Assembly (NCBI GenBank): GCA_001430745.1
Contig: KQ482041.1
Location: forward strand, 671,732 to 706,646
Source: Auxenochlorella pyrenoidosa
Taxonomy: Eukaryota > Chlorophyta > Trebouxiophyceae > Chlorellales > Chlorellaceae
Length of the DNA stretch: 34,915 bases
Direction: 5' to 3'
Position 1 is the stretch's first letter. Each line of letters opens with the position of its first letter. The translations under genes and the position numbers were made by a program. The notes beneath the pieces were generated by a model that ran no database searches, had not been told where the DNA came from, and saw only the letters and a program-made list of their open reading frames with translations. Below, piece after piece: positions 32,293 to 34,915 of this stretch.

Positions 32293-34915
32293 TCAGGCTG
32301 CTGCCACCACGGGCGCTGCCTCCTGCTTGGCCAGCCAGGCTGCCTGCACAGCCGCAAACTTCTGCTGCCGAGCTGCCTTGTCCCGGGTGGCCTTGCTGGG
32401 CCGCCGGCGGTGGAAGAAGTCTTCGGTGCCCAGCACATAGGCAATCTGGGGGTGGGGGGTGGGGTGGGGTCCAGGAGGGCGCAGGGCTGCGTCAGCAGAG
32501 ATGCTCGGGAGGCTCAGCAGGGTTACAAGCAGGCTGGCAGTGGTGGCTGCTGGAAGTCTGCAGGGCTGCCGGCTGCTGCAAAGCACTTGTGCCAGCTGCT
32601 CTGCAGTCCTCCGGGTGCCTCCCACCGGCCCTGCCGGGCTATCGCGCGTCCAGCATCCCAGGTGCAGCCCTGCTCACGCGCACCCGCCGCTCTCACCTTT
32701 TTGATCTTCTGCTGCAGGTTGCAGAGCTTGCACTCCAGGCCGTTGACCATGTGCACGCCCTCGTACGCGCGCTCAGCCGCCGACCCCAGTTCCGCGGGCG
32801 GCGGCAGGTTGCGCTGCAGGCAGACCTGCGGGGCGGGCGAGGCAGGGGCGGGGGTCGTCGTCAGGCCACCACCAGGCTGCCCCTCTGCGGGTGCAGTCCC
32901 GCGGAGGCGCGCAGGAGGAGGCAGCACGCCGCAACAAACATGCCCAACCCGCCAGCCTGCTCCCATGCTCCCCCTGGGCGGCAGCGAGGCGCCGCCGCAC
33001 CTTGCCGGCCGCCTCCTCATCCTCCTCGGGCGGCGGCGCGGCGGCGGCGATGGGCGCGGTGCTGCTGTCCACAAAGGCGGTGACGTAGTCGTGGAAGGCG
33101 GGGTCCAGGATGCCTGCAGGGGTGGGTGGGGGTGGGGGGTGGGGTGGGTGGGTGGGTTGAGCTCACCGAAGGGTGGGGGCCGTTTCCACCTTGCAAGCTG
33201 GCATTATGCGGCGGTAGTGGACAGGCAAAGCGTGGCAAGCACTGCTGCTGCTGCTGCAGCGGCGGGCTGCCCAGCCCGCCGTCGGCGGGTGCACCCACCG
33301 GGCGGCGTGTCCATCTTGTCGGCGTCCATGAGCTGCACGGTGAGGCGGCCCTCGCGCGTGCGCTCAAAGCGGAAGCAGGCGTCGCCCTGCAGCAGCACGT
33401 GCGTGTTGGCGTGGTACACGGCGTCGGCAACCTGCGAAAGGGGGGGGTGGGGGTGGGGTGGGGGGTGGGGGGTGGGGGGGGCGCAGCGTGTACAGGGAGG
33501 CTAGGGCACGCACTGGGCCTGATTGAGGACATGCATGCTGTGTGGTGCAGGCCTCTTGCCCTGCATGCGGAGCAGGCCTGAGCCTCAGCAGGACTCGCGC
33601 AGGCCCCGGGGGCCAGGCGAGCGCAGGGTTGCCACCACCCTGGGCAGCGCCTGCAGTCCATGCCCAGTGGGCCTCGGCCCCAGCCCCGCCTGCCCCCGCG
33701 CTCCCCGGTGCACCCCCCCCCCTGCCGCCGACGAGCGGGCTCCACTCACCGGGCTGCCGCGCGCGTCCTCGTACCTCCACAGCTCCACCAGCCGGTGGCT
33801 CTGCTCCTCCTGCAGCACCAGCTGCATCTGCTTGACCACCTTGGCCACCAGCTTGTCCAGCGTGAAGAGCACGTAGGAGGACATGCCTGCAGGGGCTCCC
33901 CGGGGGGGGGGGGGGGGGGGGGAGCAGGGGGTGTGAATGCCAAACAGGGCGGCAGAGGGCCGGCAGTGCAGCTACAAGGGCAGGGCAGCCAGGCTGCCGT
34001 ACAAACGCTGCACACTGCACGCCGCCAGGGGCCGTGCGCGGAGAACCTAGGAGCAGGCCTGGGGCATCCCTGCCCACTAGGAGGGTGCGCACGGCGGGAG
34101 GCCAGCGGGTGCGGCGAGCCCGGGGGGGCACGCCGGGCCCTGGCCCAGCAGCTCACCCAGCAGCGCGCGCACGTCGTCCTCGTAGTTGGAGGCATCCATG
34201 CGGCCCTCCACGAGCGAGGTGGCCAGCTCCATGAACTGGGGGGTGGCAAGCGGTGTGTGTGTGCGTGTGTGTGTGTGTGTGTGTGCTCAGGGCGGGCAGA
34301 GCGGTTGCTGAAGCTGGGCAGCCAGCAGGTGCAAGCAGGGGCCCAGCAGATATGGGGTGGGCGCTCCTCTGGCTGCCCAAGCTCGACATGCACTGCAGCA
34401 TGCTGGGAGCGGCGGGCAGGGCAGGCCCCGCGGCTGGGCTGCCAGGAGGGCGCACCTGCGAGTGCACGCCGCCCGCCGCCTCGTTCCACTCTGGCACCGG
34501 CTTGGCCTCGTCGCCGCCCAAGGTGGAGAAGGAGATGGAGCAGGCCTTCTGCGGGGGCGGGGGCCAAGGGGGGGAGGGGCGCGCAGGGCAGACGTTGATG
34601 GTGAGCCGGTTCGGCACAGGGAGCAGCGGCAGGCCCGCGCATGCACCGGCCAGCACCTGAAGCCATGCACAGCCAATGCAGCAGGCATCCTGCCCCTGTC
34701 GCCGCGCCAGCCCACCTGCAGGGCGCAGGTGCGCGCCGCGTGCATGCGCTCGTACACAAACTGGTACAGCCGCAGCAGGACAAACAGGCTCTCGTTGCCG
34801 TACAGGATGGGGCAGTGCTGCGCGCCAGGCAGCGGCGCGCCGCCGTCGGCCTGCTGCGCGGCAGGCGGCTGCGCCGGCGCCCCGCCCGCGGGCGCCAGCG
34901 GCACCAGCGGGCGGC
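32293..34915 (-). CDS. SIN3-type transcriptional corepressor, C-terminal region, partial
   Basis: C-terminal part, about 345 residues, of a SIN3 scaffold, which recruits histone deacetylase to chromatin. Exons: >34915-34716, 34548-34456, 34235-34157, 33886-33750, 33431-33299, 33113-33001, 32825-32697, 32445-32293. Characteristic SIN3 elements are LYGNESLFVLLRLYQFVYERM, NYEDDVRALLG, SSYVLFTLDKLVAKVVKQMQ (equivalent to YVLYTLDKLI-KLVKQ in other SIN3 proteins), HVLLQGDACFRFE, a TVQLMDADK strand and ILDPAFHDYVTAFV. The tail ends with a basic HRRRPSKATRDKAARQQ segment. The PAH domains and HDAC-interaction domain would lie beyond the right edge. An Ala/Pro-rich acidic stretch (33068-33001) is the only low-complexity part. 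Confidence 0.88.
33902..33922. repeat. Poly-G/poly-C tract in a SIN3 intron
   Basis: 21 consecutive G on the plus strand, in the intron between exons 34235-34157 and 33886-33750. On the transcript it is a C-run just upstream of the acceptor, so it acts as the polypyrimidine tract. Confidence 0.8.
34253..34285. repeat. GT microsatellite in a SIN3 intron
   Basis: Interrupted GT repeat (one C at 34264) lying just upstream of the exon starting at 34235. On the transcript it is a CA repeat before the acceptor. It is unlikely to change the protein. Confidence 0.8.

Overview
This is a gene-dense piece of a nuclear genome from a green alga, most likely a trebouxiophyte of the Chlorella type. The evidence is the high GC content, the many short GT-AG introns with GTGAGT/GTGCGG-like donors and C-rich CTGCAG acceptors, the phototropin, and plastid- and plant-like protein families. 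I rebuilt eleven genes by reading exons on both strands and requiring every splice junction to keep the frame. Nine were closed from start to stop; two run off the window edges. All names rest on motifs recognised by eye, not on a search.

Layout. 1-3166 (-): 5' half of a phototropin with LOV1 and LOV2; the kinase lies beyond the left edge. 4294-7275 (-): a three-RRM hnRNP Q/LIF2-like protein. 7685-12058 (+): a 1007-residue disordered protein with a KEN box and a CKAP2-like motif, divergent from the RNA-binding gene. 12411-13140 (-): a small protein with repeated CX3C motifs. 14191-15680 (-): a SYLF-domain (Ysc84-type) protein. 15853-18298 (+): a plastid-type atypical SDR, divergent from the SYLF gene with only 172 bp between start codons. 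18716-21128 (-): a second SYLF protein. 21522-26017 (-): a Spinster-like MFS transporter, with a 147-bp run of N inside one intron. 27082-29259 (-): a type I membrane protein with a proline-rich ectodomain. 30247-31741 (-): a GILT-family protein. 32293-34915 (-): the C-terminal part of a SIN3-type corepressor, whose 5' part lies beyond the right edge.

How the genes relate. There are no operons, and most neighbours look functionally unrelated, as is usual for a compact algal chromosome. The possible exception is SYLF-SDR-SYLF: two lipid-binding-type genes flank a plastid oxidoreductase that shares a promoter interval with one of them. I saw no tRNA, rRNA, transposon, CRISPR array or organellar sequence.

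The points most worth following are: photoactive-cysteine codons split by introns at the same place in both LOV domains; a GILT protein whose active-site CXXC reads CPFT; the KEN-box/CKAP2-like protein; a cluster of probable GC-AG introns; a splice donor inside a GT microsatellite; and the multi-CX3C protein. None of these amounts to a clearly new biological system.
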